NCBI GenBank assembly: GCA_032164245.1
Contig: JAVMKO010000003.1
Span: forward strand, 12,968,651 to 13,032,650
Origin: Sternotherus odoratus
Taxonomy: Eukaryota > Chordata > Testudines > Kinosternidae
Direction of reading: 5' to 3'
DNA: 64,000 bases
Made by a program: the position numbers and the translations under genes
Notes under the pieces: generated by a model
What the model saw: the letters and a program-made list of their open reading frames with translations, nothing else
Told to the model about the DNA's origin: nothing
The model's database searches: none
In this document: positions 22,219 through 32,252 of the stretch, piece by piece
Numbering within the stretch: the first letter of the stretch is position 1
Layout: every line of letters starts with the position of its first letter

Positions 22219-22346
22219 CAGTAAAACCTCGAATTAAGGACTAATTGGGCAGGCCGGGTTTTTTTTTTAAATTATTAAATAACGGACTTTTGGGTTTAAC
22301 GGACACCCAGTCGCCCGAATTAGTCCGTTAAATCGAGGTTTTACTG
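22219..22346. mobile_element. 128-bp complete Tigger-like MITE
   Basis: Inverted ends CAGTAAAACCTCGAATTA and taaatcgaggttttactg enclose pairing blocks (aaggactaattgggc and gcccgaattagtccg). TA is present on both sides (22217-22218, 22347-22348). It is either a separate insertion beside the GC array or the duplicated right terminus of the larger element. Confidence 0.75.
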
Positions 22347-22614
22347 TACACTATTTATATTCCAATTGCTTTATTTTATAACTGTATGGTAAAAATGGGA
22401 ATGCAAACAATTTGTCAGTAATAGTGTGCTGTGACACTTTTGTATGTTTATGTCTGAATTTATAAGAAAGTAATTTTAAAATTAAATGAAACTTGGGGGT
22501 ATCCAAGACAAATCAGACTCCTGAAAGCAGTACGGTAGTATGAAAAGGTTGAGACCCACTGGGCTAGCTGACCTAGTAGTTTTCATGTCTAGCATTTATT
22601 GTTACCTACTTGTT

Positions 22615-22740
22615 GAGCTTGTCTACACAGGAACATCTAGGAAAATTAAACTGAATGAACTGCAGATGTTAATTTAAACCCGTCTGAATGCCCTAATCCA
22701 GAATTAAAGTGGCCTTAATTCAGTTTAGCGTACTTCACAA
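22615..22740. mobile_element. MITE end fragment
   Basis: gagcttgtctacacaggaac followed by an aattaaa/tttaatt inverted pair (for example gaattaaagtgg and ccttaattcagttt) resembles the left end of a GTCTACAC-ended MITE. The right end is not found. Confidence 0.45.
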
Positions 22741-23890
22741 ATCCTTTAATCTTCCTCTTTTGCCATCCCTCCTTTGTCTTCTCATCCTCAACAATCCTCA
22801 TTCCTTCCTTTTTCCTCTTCCCTAGACTTTCATACCTCCCCTCTGTTTCAGCACCTCAATCTCAGAAACTTCTCTTTATCAACCCACCCATATAATCTGT
22901 CCCTCAGTCTCCATCCCTTATTCCTTTAAGTCTCATTATCTTCATCTCCCAATCATCTTGCCGTCCCAAATTCACTTACAATCTACAACCCACTATCTTC
23001 TCATACAACCTAGGCTTTCAGCCCAGAATGCCACACCACCCACATTCCATTCACCCCAAATCCTCCTAAAACTACTCCTTGCTTCTCAAAATGAGAAATC
23101 TGGTTTCTCCCTTTATTGTTGTCATGCAAATCCTGTCTTCCCTTTCCAATTTCGTACCTAAACCACACCAAGACCATTCCTACATTGATTTTACAAATAA
23201 AATAAAGGTACCGGGTCTTATTTGCAATTCACTTACAGAGGTTTTATGCAAACTCTTTTGCTATGCATACACTTCACCCTTCAAAAATCCAAATGCACCT
23301 GAGATATTATGACTGGGATGTCTGAAAACCCTCAGCATTGGTCTAGCTCTGCTCCCATTGAAGTCAACAAGTTTTACCAATGACTTCTACGGGAGCAGAG
23401 TTAGACTAACGCTGAGCCATTTTGAAAAATCCCACCTTATATGCATACCTCTCTAGCATAGATGCACAACACATTGGAAGGGAGAATTTCTTGCTACGAA
23501 TACTCTGCAAGGCCCTATTCTTATCAGAGTGTTGTGGGATCTTTAAGTATATGCAAGGGAGACAGAAGTCTAAAGGGATACATGACACATTCAGATTGCA
23601 GGGAATGAATTTATGTACTTTAGAAGAATGATTTGTTGGGTCAACCCTGCTATAAGTCAGGTGGTGAACCAACTCCTCAGCTAGTGTTGATCAGCATAGT
23701 TTCACTGATAGAAATTATTGTGTTTTCTTTCCATAATGTCTCCCATCATTTATTCCTTCAGTTTCAAAGAAATTCATAATACAAATATGTATGCTTATTC
23801 ATAAACTCTAGATGCCCTAATGTCAAATGTACAGTCAATTAAAATTTCCCCATTTCTTCAGCATTAAATAAAAGCTTCTTATCTTTACAG
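22741..23890. other. Unassigned, partly pyrimidine-rich DNA
   Basis: 22740-23060 is strongly C/T-rich. No gene is recognised. One small foldback is listed separately at 23341-23406. Confidence 0.4.
23341..23406. repeat. Small foldback
   Basis: Arms gtctagctctgctcccattg and its partner (23381-23406) pair at 23 of 26 positions around a 14-base loop. The gaagtca and gggagcagag blocks recur in similar small palindromes of turtle genomes, so it is probably a MITE core. Confidence 0.6.
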
Positions 23891-23902
23891 ATTCATAGAT
23901 TA

Positions 23903-24525
23903 CTAGTGTAACAGCCCGTGTACACGGGCCAAAGTGCTTAATACTGTTTGCCCTCAGTCCCCCTGCACCGTGCCATGTTACCTCACTGAGTCCTTCCCCC
24001 GCTCTGCCACTGCCCCTCAGTCCCGCTGCACCGAGCTCTGTTACCTCACTGGGGTCCCCCTTGCTCTACCACTGCCCCTCAGTGCTGCTGCACCGTGCCC
24101 TGTTACCTCACTGGGGTCTCCCCTACTCTACCACTGCCCCTCAGTCCCACTGCACCGTACCCTGTTACCTCACTGGGGTCTCCCCTGCTCTACCACTGCC
24201 CCTCAGTGCTGCTGCACCGTGCCCTGTTACCTCACTGGGGTCTCCCCTGCTCTACCACTGCCCCTCAGCACTGTGCCCTGTTACCTCACTGGGGTCTCCC
24301 CTGCTCTACCACTGCCCCTCAGCACTGTGCCCTGTTACCTCACTGGGGACGGGCCAAAGTGCTTACCACTGTTTTTCCGGGCCATCTCTGCAGCTCACGG
24401 CAGCGCACGCGCGGCAGCCATTTTGTGCCGCCGAACTACCACTCCCAGCATGCTGTTCATCCGGGCTGTCGCTACTGCGCATGATGGTTTCGGACAAACT
24501 TCCTCTGGCCTTTTATTATATAGGA
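23903..24525 (-). mobile_element. Non-autonomous Helitron (copy 1)
   Basis: On the minus strand the element begins TCCTATATAATAAAAGG and ends CTAG. A perfect 14-base palindrome CCCGTGTACACGGG (23915-23928) lies 8 bases before the CTAG. It sits between A and T with no target duplication. These are the defining Helitron features: 5' TC, 3' hairpin plus CTRR, AT insertion site. The 5' end resembles HeliBat-type Helitrons as I remember them. It carries a 62-bp tandem array and has no Rep/helicase. The flanking attcatagatt and cagaagggaccattgg are parts of one minus-strand CR1, so it inserted in that CR1. Confidence 0.92.
23945..24355. repeat. 62-bp tandem array inside Helitron 1
   Basis: The phrase cactgcccctcag recurs at 24008, 24070, 24132, 24194, 24256 and 24310, giving a strict 62-bp period with a 54-bp last step, and about seven units in all. 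Each unit contains ctgttacctcactggggtc. The sister Helitron at 25445 lacks the array completely. Open frames rich in Leu/Pro/Cys (for example 23934-24557) read through it. Confidence 0.95.
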
Positions 24526-24995
24526 TATGGGCAGAAGGGACCATTGGGATCATCTAGTCTGACCTCCAGCATAACACAGGCCAGAGGAATTCCCTGAATT
24601 AATTTCTGTTTGAACTAGAGCATTTCTTAGGACGGCATCCAGTCTTGATTTTAAAATTGAGTGATGGAGAATCCAACACAGCACTTGGTAAATTGTTTCA
24701 GTGGTTAATTACGCTCATTGTTAATAATCTGCACCATATTTCTAGTTGGAATTATCTAGCTCCAATTTCAGCCATTTGGTCTTGTTATACCTTTTGTCTG
24801 CTAGATTAAAGAACCTGTTATCAAATAGCTGTTCCCCGTGTAGTTATTTATGGACTGTGACCAAGATGCCCTTTAACCTTGTCTTTTTTAAACTGAAGAG
24901 ATTGTTTCTAGAAGGTCTATCTAGCTATCAGGCATGAGTCCAATCCTTTAATCATTCTCATGTTTTTTCTATCCTTTCCAAATTATCTACAATGT
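24526..24995 (-). mobile_element. CR1 3' region, minus strand
   Basis: ggaccattgggatcatctag, then gtctgacctccagcataac, ttgattttaaaattgagtga and catatttctagttggaatt match the reverse complement of a CR1 3' region. The first bases of the same CR1 (attcatagatt) lie at 23891-23901 on the far side of the Helitron. Confidence 0.82.
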
Positions 24996-25444
24996 ACCTT
25001 TAAGGCTCTTCATAACCTAGCTCTACCCTAACAAAGCTGATCTATAACTTATTGTGAAGCTGACCACCTCCATGCCTTCACTCCACCAGCATTCCCAGCT
25101 TTTAGTGCCCACCAATCAGCCTCTCTTTTAAAGAGACTCCTCTGCCATGATGTGTACAAAACCCAGTCTGGCTGATCATGACAGATGACAAGCGGCAGCA
25201 ATTCCTCTTTCCATTTTCTTGCACCCTACCTCTACCTGCAAAAATAACAAAAAGAGCCAAGCCCTGCATCCATTTAACTAGCAGAGCTGTGCCAATTCCT
25301 CATCACATTCATTTACTTGAATGTTGTCTCCCTGACCACTACCCTTTGTTGTGATTTAAGACTGCAAGGTCTACAGGGTAGTTATTGTCTCTTACCTGTG
25401 TTTCTGCATTGTCTAGCACAGAGGGGCTCTCAGAATATTATAAA
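24996..25444. other. Unassigned; possible old L2-type tail
   Basis: cctgtgtttctgcattgtct and agcacagaggggctctc near 25396-25432 resemble an L2-type 3' end. The rest (25000-25360) looks like an ancient repeat that I cannot name. Confidence 0.35.
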
Positions 25445-25642
25445 CTAGTGTAACAGCCCGTGTACACGGGCCAAAGTGCTTAATGCTGTTTGTCCGGGCC
25501 GTCTGTATGGCTCGCGGCGGCGCACGTGTGGCGGCCATTTTGTGCCGCCAAACTACAACTCCTAGCATGCCGTTTGTCTGGGCCGTCTCTACTGCACATG
25601 ACGGCTTCGGACAAACATCCTCTGGCCTTTTATGATATAGGA
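25445..25642 (-). mobile_element. Non-autonomous Helitron (copy 2, 198 bp)
   Basis: It has the same ends as copy 1: TCCTATATCATAAAAGG at the minus-strand 5' end, then CCCGTGTACACGGG (25457-25470), 8 bases and CTAG, inserted between A and T. It is a compact copy without the tandem array. Its middle is CpG-rich and carries gcggccattttgtg and actacaactcctagcatgc, which are also present (slightly changed) in copy 1. Confidence 0.92.
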
Positions 25643-26995
25643 TGTTTACTACTGATGTCACAAGTAGACTAATAGAATAGAAAAAGGAATATACCAAACA
25701 GGACTCAGAACAGCAAACCTACCCACACAGACCCAGGATCTCAGCTCTCCCCAGAACCCTATCAGACATGGTTTGTGGGATTTTCATTCTTTAAACTTAC
25801 TCATAGCCATACTGCACAGGCAGTACTCCCTACCGCCTCATGCTCCTAGCAATGACAAGTTATCAAAATGGGGGGGTAGGGGACTGGCAGACAATGCAGT
25901 CCAAGAATCTTTACAAAAATATTGTCTTTCCCCTGATATGCATGAATTACACACTAACAAGTGGGTATTTGGCAATCGCCTGCCGACTAACTTGCTGCAA
26001 TTGACTACTCTATTTGCTTTATAGCAACTCATGGGATGCCTCTGGCTGAAAGATTGCCTGAATTTCTATTTTATTAACCTTCTTCTTTATCTAATGACAG
26101 TCTGTCATGTTCTAGGATGCCAGAACAATATTTGTCTGATAAGATGTCTCTTATCAGACAAACAGGCAGTTATAAGGGATAAAAGCATGGAAAAAACAAA
26201 AACAAAAAACCAGCCCGCTTCAGCAAAAAATCACTGTGCTGTATGTATACCTGACTTAGTTAATATATTCTCTACCCTTAGTGCACTCCTACAGCTGCAA
26301 ATGCCATTATTTTCCTATTATTAAAGATCACCACAAAGGCAGAGAAATTCTCCTTGAAATCTGTCCTTTTCTCTGTCTTCCTAGATACATTGAAGGATGA
26401 AGCACTCATGGAGGAGAAGCAGAAGGCATCTGAGAATAACTTTGTTGAACAGCTGCCATTGCCAGTTGCTGATTCCACATGTTTATTTGGGTAGAACACA
26501 TTACACTGTAACATTTCAGTACCAGAACTCTTATGAATGATCTCTCTTCATTTTGCACATTTCATATGAATGGGAAGGTCTGTAACTCTCACATCAATCC
26601 TCCACTTGCCATAATTCTCTGTCTTAGATTTTCTCAACAAATGTCCTCGCCATGAATTCTCTTTCAGTTCTCTGCAGCTCAGAATTGGAGTTATTTAGAA
26701 CATGTAGTTCCCCCCACTAACTGCCTTCCTGTTTTACTAGATGGATCCTGTACCAACACACAAAATTACACGGCCAATCAATAGACTTTATAGACACAGC
26801 ATTTTGAAAGACAGGTGTGAATTGCAATAAAGATTTCATCCATTTCAATTTGGACAGGCTCCACTTCAGTAACTAGGCCAAGTTTTGCTCTCAGCCATGG
26901 AATCTGGAATCTCTTTGATCAATTTGCCTGAGAACTTCCTGTGACTTAAAATATGACAGTCTTCTCTCTCTTTTCTTACCCTACCATCCCTAGGG
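25643..26995. other. Unassigned intergenic DNA
   Basis: No recognised element. A perfect cttatcagacaa/ttgtctgataag inverted pair lies at about 26133-26162. Short frames have no motifs. Confidence 0.35.
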
Positions 26996-27186
26996 CTAGA
27001 CTACACTATCACACCGATACTGCTGTGCCGCTGCTTCCCGTAGCTCTCATTGGAAGGGAATTGTGAACCAAGGCCACTGGGAGCTGCAGAAAGCTGTGCC
27101 TGCAGATGGTCAATGTAAGCAAGCTGTCTTGCGGCCCGCCAGCGGCTTACCCTGAGGGGCCGCATGCTGAAGATTGCCAACTCTTG
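26996..27186. mobile_element. Harbinger-like end fused to hAT end
   Basis: ctagggctagactacactat looks like a GTCTACACT-type MITE end. From about 27035 the text (tagctctcattgg, ggccactgggagctgcag, gcggcccgccagcgg) is the hAT family seen at 32495-32615 and 58160-58434, and it ends gaagattgccaactcttg. Whether the junction is an insertion or a deletion is unclear. Confidence 0.6.
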
Positions 27187-27665
27187 CTATAGGTTTAATA
27201 ACCTTAACTGTTTCACAACAAAAGGTGGGGATTTTTTGTCTATGAATGTCAATAAAGGGTACATTCATCTTCTGTACACATAAACATCACCACAATTTCT
27301 AATTTGGGGCCTTTAATCCTAGACGTTGATATGCCCTGACAATCCGGTGCAGTGTGTCCCATTCCTTAAACAAAGGGAAGAATTAATATTTTTGTTTGAA
27401 TTCAGTAGACACTGGAGACTGCTGGAAAGTAACACACAGCAAATGTTTCATATTATCTACCTTCACCTGATACCAGCTCTTATGGATTCTACCAGGGTGT
27501 TGCCTTAGTGTAGCAGGAACATGCAAACTACATACAAATTCTGTGCTCCTGGAGAAACCATAGTTTTCCTGCCCATTATACATCAACTTTTACTTCTCTT
27601 ATTTCTATGGCAAGGATTTTGTTTCTCCTGAAATCTAATATTCTCCCAACAGGCCTACTAACTGT
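27187..27665. other. Unassigned intergenic DNA
   Basis: No recognised element. Confidence 0.35.
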
Positions 27666-29061
27666 GGTATCATGTTGTTGAGGAAGAGTCAACATGGCTT
27701 TTCTAAAGGCAAATCATACCTCAATCTATTAGAATTCTTAGAGGGGGTCAACAAACATGTGAACAAGGCTGATCCAGTGGAAATAATGTACTTGGACTTT
27801 CAGAAAGCCTTAGACAAGATCCCTCACCAAAAGCTCCTATGCAAAGTACGCAGTCATGGGATAAGAGGGAAGGTCTTTCCATGGATCAGTAACTGATTAA
27901 ACACAGAAAACAAAGGGTAGGTATAAATGGTCAGTTTTCAGAAAGGAGAGCGGTAAATAGTCGTGTCCCCCAAAGATCTGAACTGGGAAGAGTGCTGTTC
28001 AACATGTTCACAAATGCTCTGGAAACAGGGGTAAACAGTGAGGTGTCAAAGTTTGCAGATAATACAAAATTACTCAATACTGTTGAGTCTAAAACAGACT
28101 GCAAAGATATACAAAGGGATCACACACAAAACTGGGTGACTGGCCAACAAAATGGCAGATGAAATTAATTGTTGAAAAATGCAAAGTAATGCACATTGGA
28201 AAACATAATTCCAGCTATACGTATAAAATGATGGGGTCTAAATTAGTTGTTACTATTCAAGAAAGAGATCTTGGAGTCATTGTGGCTAGTTCTCTGAAAA
28301 TATCCACTCAACGTGCAGCAGCAGACAGAAAAGTTAACAGAATGTTAGGAACAATTAGGAAATGGATAGATAATCAGACAGAAAATAGCAAAATGCCATT
28401 ATATAAATCCATGGCATGCCACTATTTGAATACTGCATGCAGTTCTGGTCGCCCATCTCCAAAAAGATATGTTAGAATTGGAAAAGGACCAGAGAGAGAA
28501 GGGCAACAAAAATGACTAAGGATATGGAACAGCTTCCATATGAAGAGAGATTAAAAAGAGTGGGACTGTTGAGCTTGGAAAAGAGATGACTAAGAGGGTA
28601 CATGATAGAGATCTACAAAATTGTTACTGGCATGGAGAAAGTGAATAGGGAAGTGTTATTTACTCCTTCATATAACACAAGAACCAGGGGTGCCCAATGA
28701 AATTAGTAGGCAAGCAAGTTTAAAACAAGCAAGGGGAAGTACTTTTTCACAGGACACAATGTCAGCCTGTGAAACTTGTCACCGGAGGATGATGTGATGG
28801 TCAGAATTATAATAAGGTTCAAAAAAGAACTAGATAAGAGGATAAGTCCATCAATAGCTATTAACCAAGATGGTCAGGGATCCAACCCCATGTTCTGAGT
28901 GTCCCTACCTCTGTTTGCCAGAGGCTTGGAATGGACAAGAGGAGACAGATCATTTGATGATTGCCTGTTCTGTTCATTCCCTATGAAGCACCTGGCATTG
29001 GCCATTGTCAGAAGACAGGATACGGGGCTAAATGTACACAGTATGGCCATTCTTATGTTCT
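27666..29061 (+). mobile_element. L3-like (CR1 clade) LINE, truncated
   Basis: This is the RT domain and 3' part of a CR1-clade LINE distinct from the 0.8-3.3 kb copy. The 3' end is gtcagaagacaggatacggg, then agtatggccattcttatgtt, ending near 29061. This end is typical of L3-like elements common in turtles. The copy is 5'-truncated within the RT domain. Related 3' ends lie at 47029-47350 and 48036-48480 on the minus strand. Confidence 0.85.
27672..28515 (+). pseudogene. L3-like LINE reverse transcriptase remnant
   Basis: The first frame (27672-27896) has SQHGFSKGKSYLN and motif A YLDFQKALDKIPH. After a broken stretch, the motif C region near 28047-28067 reads KFADNTKL: the second Asp of the catalytic FADD is Asn. 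A second frame (28159-28515) holds KCKVMHIGKHN, ERDLGVIV and RMLGTIRK, the region after motif C. Stops separate the frames, and the D-to-N change alone would inactivate the enzyme. Confidence 0.85.
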
Positions 29062-29653
29062 GAACATAATGATTTCCAAATAGAAATCTAAACATCTGAA
29101 GGTGAATATCTGCTTGTTTGGCCATCCCAGCTACATTAGTATCATGAACAGAACCTTAGTGTAAGAAACATCTGTTCAGCAGAGTGTACCTAGAGATAAG
29201 ACATTCTAATTAAGCACAATTAGATAACACAATGTCATGTCACCCAGTAATCTTCCCCGTCCATGGCCCAAAGGGTGTAACAAAAATCACGACAGTATCA
29301 TATAATTGAAGTCGCAGTGATCAGATTTTACAGCTCGTTATTTAAAACAAGAAGAAAGATTTTGTTCAAGTAATCTGTTCACAATTTAATTTCTCAACAT
29401 AATGAATTGTTCTTCCAAGGCTAGGTCTCTTTACCACATGTTCTTTGTATTGTTATTAATCTATTTACTGAAGTAGCTCATGTGGAAAGCTCAGCTAACT
29501 GTAAACAAATGAATACTAATGTTACTTTGTTAGAAATAAGGCTGAGTGACAGAGTTAGCATTTTAAACGGGTAATTCTATCATCCTTTTTTAACTCCGGG
29601 GATAAATTATATTTCAGTTTGAATGTCTGTTCTTGCCTGCTTCTGTTACAACA
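29062..29653. other. Unassigned AT-rich DNA
   Basis: No recognised element between the LINE end and the long LTR. Confidence 0.35.
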
Positions 29654-29657
29654 ACGT

Positions 29658-31277
29658 TGTGACATTGCACTCCGTATGGCTTTATGTACCGTATTTTTCG
29701 CCCTATAGGACGTTCCGGCCTATAAGACGCCCCCGAGTTTTTCAATAAAAAAGCCGGACAAAAAAAAAAAGCGCCTCGCTCTCCCATCCCCGCCGCGCGG
29801 GCGGGCTGCTGGGAGCGCGCCGCTCTCCCGTCCCCGCCGCGTGGGCGGGCTGCTGGGAGCGCGCCGCTCTCCCGTCCCCGCCGCGCGGGCGGGCTGCTGG
29901 GAGCGCGCCGCTCTCCCGTCCCCGCCGCGCGGGCGGGCGCTCCCAGGGGCCCCGGGGCCCGAGCTGCTCTCGTTCCCCGCCGGCCCCGAACACATGCGGG
30001 TGGGCTCGGGGGGGAAGCGCCGCCCCGCCCCGCCCGCCGGGCCACCTGCAGCCGCCCCAGCTCCAGCTGCCCGGTAAGTGTTTCATATATTCGGCATATA
30101 AGACGCCCCCCCTAATTTTGAGATTATTTTGGGGGGTTAAAAGGGCGTCTTATATGCCGAAAAATACGGTAAATATGTTTATGAACGTGAATATGATTTA
30201 ACTGGAATATGATTTATGCAAAAGGTCTCTTGTAAGGTATCATTACAAAGCTTAGAATCTACTGAATGTGTTCATCCTGTTTGTTTGCATGTATTATTTC
30301 TATGTCTGGAGTTAGGAGAATAAGATATAAACTTGTATTACTGATGTAAACCTATTAAGTGGAAGCCATAAAGGGTGCTTCAGAATCAATGAACTGTAAA
30401 TGGCTCTGTTTACTTGCAAACCTTCCTGCGTATGTGTGGGCCAGCCCAGGAAGAATGGAGGCTGGGGTCTCACAGGACATGTGATCATGTCGCCTGATAC
30501 TGGAATCCATCTTAAATTTGGTACATTTCCATTTAGAAGGAGGGGTGGGGACTTAGAGAGACAAAAGATTCCTGCCTGTGCCAAAACTATAAAAAGGGGT
30601 GGAGCAGGACAAAGGGGGAAACCATGAGAAAATCCTGCTTACCACCTGAGATGTCTGCTGGTGCTAACAAGGACTGTACCGAGGAAAGGACTGGGCCCAG
30701 ACTAAGAAAGAGTCTAGTCTGTGAGAGAAGCTTATTGGAACATCTCTGGGGGTAAGATGTTACCTGTAATCGATTTCTTAAGTATTAGGCTTAGACTTGA
30801 ATGTTTTGTTTTATTTTGTTTTGTGACTTACTTTGTTCTGTGTGTTATTACTTGAAACAACTTAAATCTACTTTTTATACTAAATAAAATGTTTTTTGTT
30901 TATTAATATACAAGTGATTAATAGTGGGGGAGCAAACAGCTGTGCATATCTATCAGTGTTAGAGGGCAAAGAATTTATTAATTTACCCAGTATAAGCTTT
31001 ATACAGAGTAAAACTGATTTATTTGGGGTTTGGATCCCATTGGGAGCTGGGTTTCTGGCTGCTGGAGGTAGGTAACCTGCTAAGCAGTTATAATTTAACG
31101 CCTGCAGTTTTGGGGGCATGGTCCAGACCCTGGGTCTATGCTGCACCAGGCTAGCGTGTCTGGCTCAACAAGGCAGGGTTCTGAAGTCCCAAACTGGCAG
31201 GAAAAACAGACTCAGAGGTAATTTCAGCACCTCAGGTGACAGTCCCCAGGGGATCTCTGTGACCCGAACCCATCAGA
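29658..31277 (+). mobile_element. Long LTR interrupted by palindromic MITE
   Basis: The LTR starts TGTGACATTGCACTCC and ends tgacccgaacccatcaga. Flanks acgt (29654-29657) and acga (31278-31281) fit an eroded 4-bp duplication. It has a TATA box (aaactataaaaagggg near 30585) and a polyadenylation region (ctaaataaaatg near 30882). Blocks such as caggacatgtgatcatgtc and acagctgtgcatatctatca match a common turtle LTR family from memory. Minus the MITE at 29689-30169 it is about 1.14 kb. No internal genes are present. Confidence 0.78.
29689..30169. mobile_element. TA-flanked palindromic GC-rich MITE (copy 2)
   Basis: It has the same CCGTATTTTTCG / CGAAAAATACGG ends as the 7.5-kb copy, flanked by TA at 29687-29688 and 30170-30171. 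It inserted 31 bp inside the long LTR. Its GC-rich interior holds a 44-bp unit repeated at 29779, 29823, 29867 and 29911 (ctctcccgtccccgccgc). The right part (30080-30169) is an AT-rich segment that differs from copy 1. Confidence 0.9.
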
Positions 31278-31281
31278 ACGA

Positions 31282-31635
31282 ATACACAATTCATTGACAA
31301 AAAGCTTCATTAATTCAGAGTTAAGATTGCCTGTGGTGTCTCGTGCCCTTCCAGAATGCCAAGTTCAGGGACACTACCAGGAATTGAAGAAACTATTCAG
31401 AAAAGAGCCTCATATAGCTCCAAGTTTGTCCTTAAACTTGCCATCACTATAATTATTTAGAAATGATCAGCAAGGGGACTTAATCTAATACCTTCTGAAT
31501 ATACATATTTCTGTCTCTAGATGAAGCCTAGTGATAAAGGAATTCTATATATTTTCTCAGCTGTACTATATGAATATAGCTCCATTGAGGTCAGTGAACC
31601 TATACATCTGCTGTGACTATGGCTTCTTGAGAGAG
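31282..31635. other. Unassigned intergenic DNA
   Basis: No recognised element. Confidence 0.35.
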
Positions 31636-32252
31636 TGTCATAGGGCAGGTCTACCCACAGCATGCTCTTCTACTCAAGCATAGCACTCCCTGCCTCAGTT
31701 GCTTTCCCTGGGGTGGGTCTCCTCAGCTTTCTTGGGAGGTCTGTTCTGGAGATGTAGCATGGCTCTTCAGCCAAGTCACAAACAAACTTAACCCCTTCCA
31801 GGTTAACAAAAGTCCAACTAAAGAGTCTCAACAAACAAAAGGGTTCTTCAAACCTTTGGGGACTTCTCTTCAGCCCCCACTCTGGGCTCTGATAGTCCCT
31901 TTCTAGGCTACCTATGAGTTTTTCCCCTAGACTGCCATTCCCAACCCCTCCTGTAGGTTGTTCCTTGGATCCTCCCCTGCTCCGATATAGAGCACAGGTC
32001 CCCAAAGGCTCCTTCCCTTGGAGTACCTAGCCTCCTCCAGATCCTGGCTCAGGGTTTCCATAGGAACCCACCCACTTTTTTCAATTCCACAGCCCAGACT
32101 GATCTCTCTTAGCCCTTTTGTGAAGCCCAGTGTCTATTAAGCTATCACCTGACTTGCTTAGTCCCACCCTCTCAGGCTGGGAAGCAGCTAATTAGTTATG
32201 ACATAGCTGGGGTAGGCCCCATATCCCCTTAAAGGGGCCAGTCAATGGGACA
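31636..32252. mobile_element. Probable solo LTR
   Basis: The stretch begins TGTCATAGGG and ends caatggGACA, a TGTC/GACA pair like the other LTRs here, and contains ccccttaaaggggcc near its right end. The flanks show no target duplication, so borders and class are uncertain. Confidence 0.45.

Larger units (their letters stand above)
20990..22346. mobile_element. Pogo/Tigger-like element with GC minisatellite
   Basis: The left end CAGTAAACCCTCGATTTAAC and right end GTTAAATCGAGGTTTTACTG are inverted and flanked by TA (20988-20989, 22347-22348), the Tc1/mariner target site. These ends resemble pogo/Tigger transposons. No transposase remains; the interior is a GC-rich tandem array (21160-22110). 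A second left-type end, CAGTAAAACCTCGAATTA, lies at 22219 and forms with the right end a complete 128-bp foldback. Confidence 0.88.
20791..22561. mobile_element. hAT element interrupted by a Tigger-like insertion
   Basis: The inverted ends are CAGTGATTCTCGACTT and AGGTTGAGACCCACTG. The flanking octamers GGCTAGGT (20783-20790) and GGCTAGCT (22562-22569) match at 7 of 8 positions, the 8-bp duplication expected of hAT. Without the TA-flanked insert at 20990-22346 the element is about 412 bp, AT-rich and non-coding. Confidence 0.88.
20130..22605 (+). mobile_element. CR1 3' fragment hosting nested insertions
   Basis: CR1-like text runs from about 20130 (gttgggaagaaaattatcta, agaagccatgggattaaat) through ggagctctattgttag. 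It resumes at atttaaaacaaaattagatg and finishes after 22570 at tgacctagtag. Two insertions interrupt it: an LTR at 20326-20722 and a hAT at 20791-22561. Removing them restores a contiguous CR1 tail, which dates both as younger than the CR1. Confidence 0.75.

Noticed and set aside
22958..23312. Frames in pyrimidine-rich DNA as exons
   Set aside because: No similarity, no clear splice sites in phase, and composition alone explains them.
23945..24355. Regular array that might be called a CRISPR
   Set aside because: The units are contiguous 62-bp copies without unique spacers, inside a Helitron, in a eukaryotic genome.
23934..24557. 207-codon frame as a possible protein
   Set aside because: It is periodic with the 62-bp array, and its end is Helitron core.
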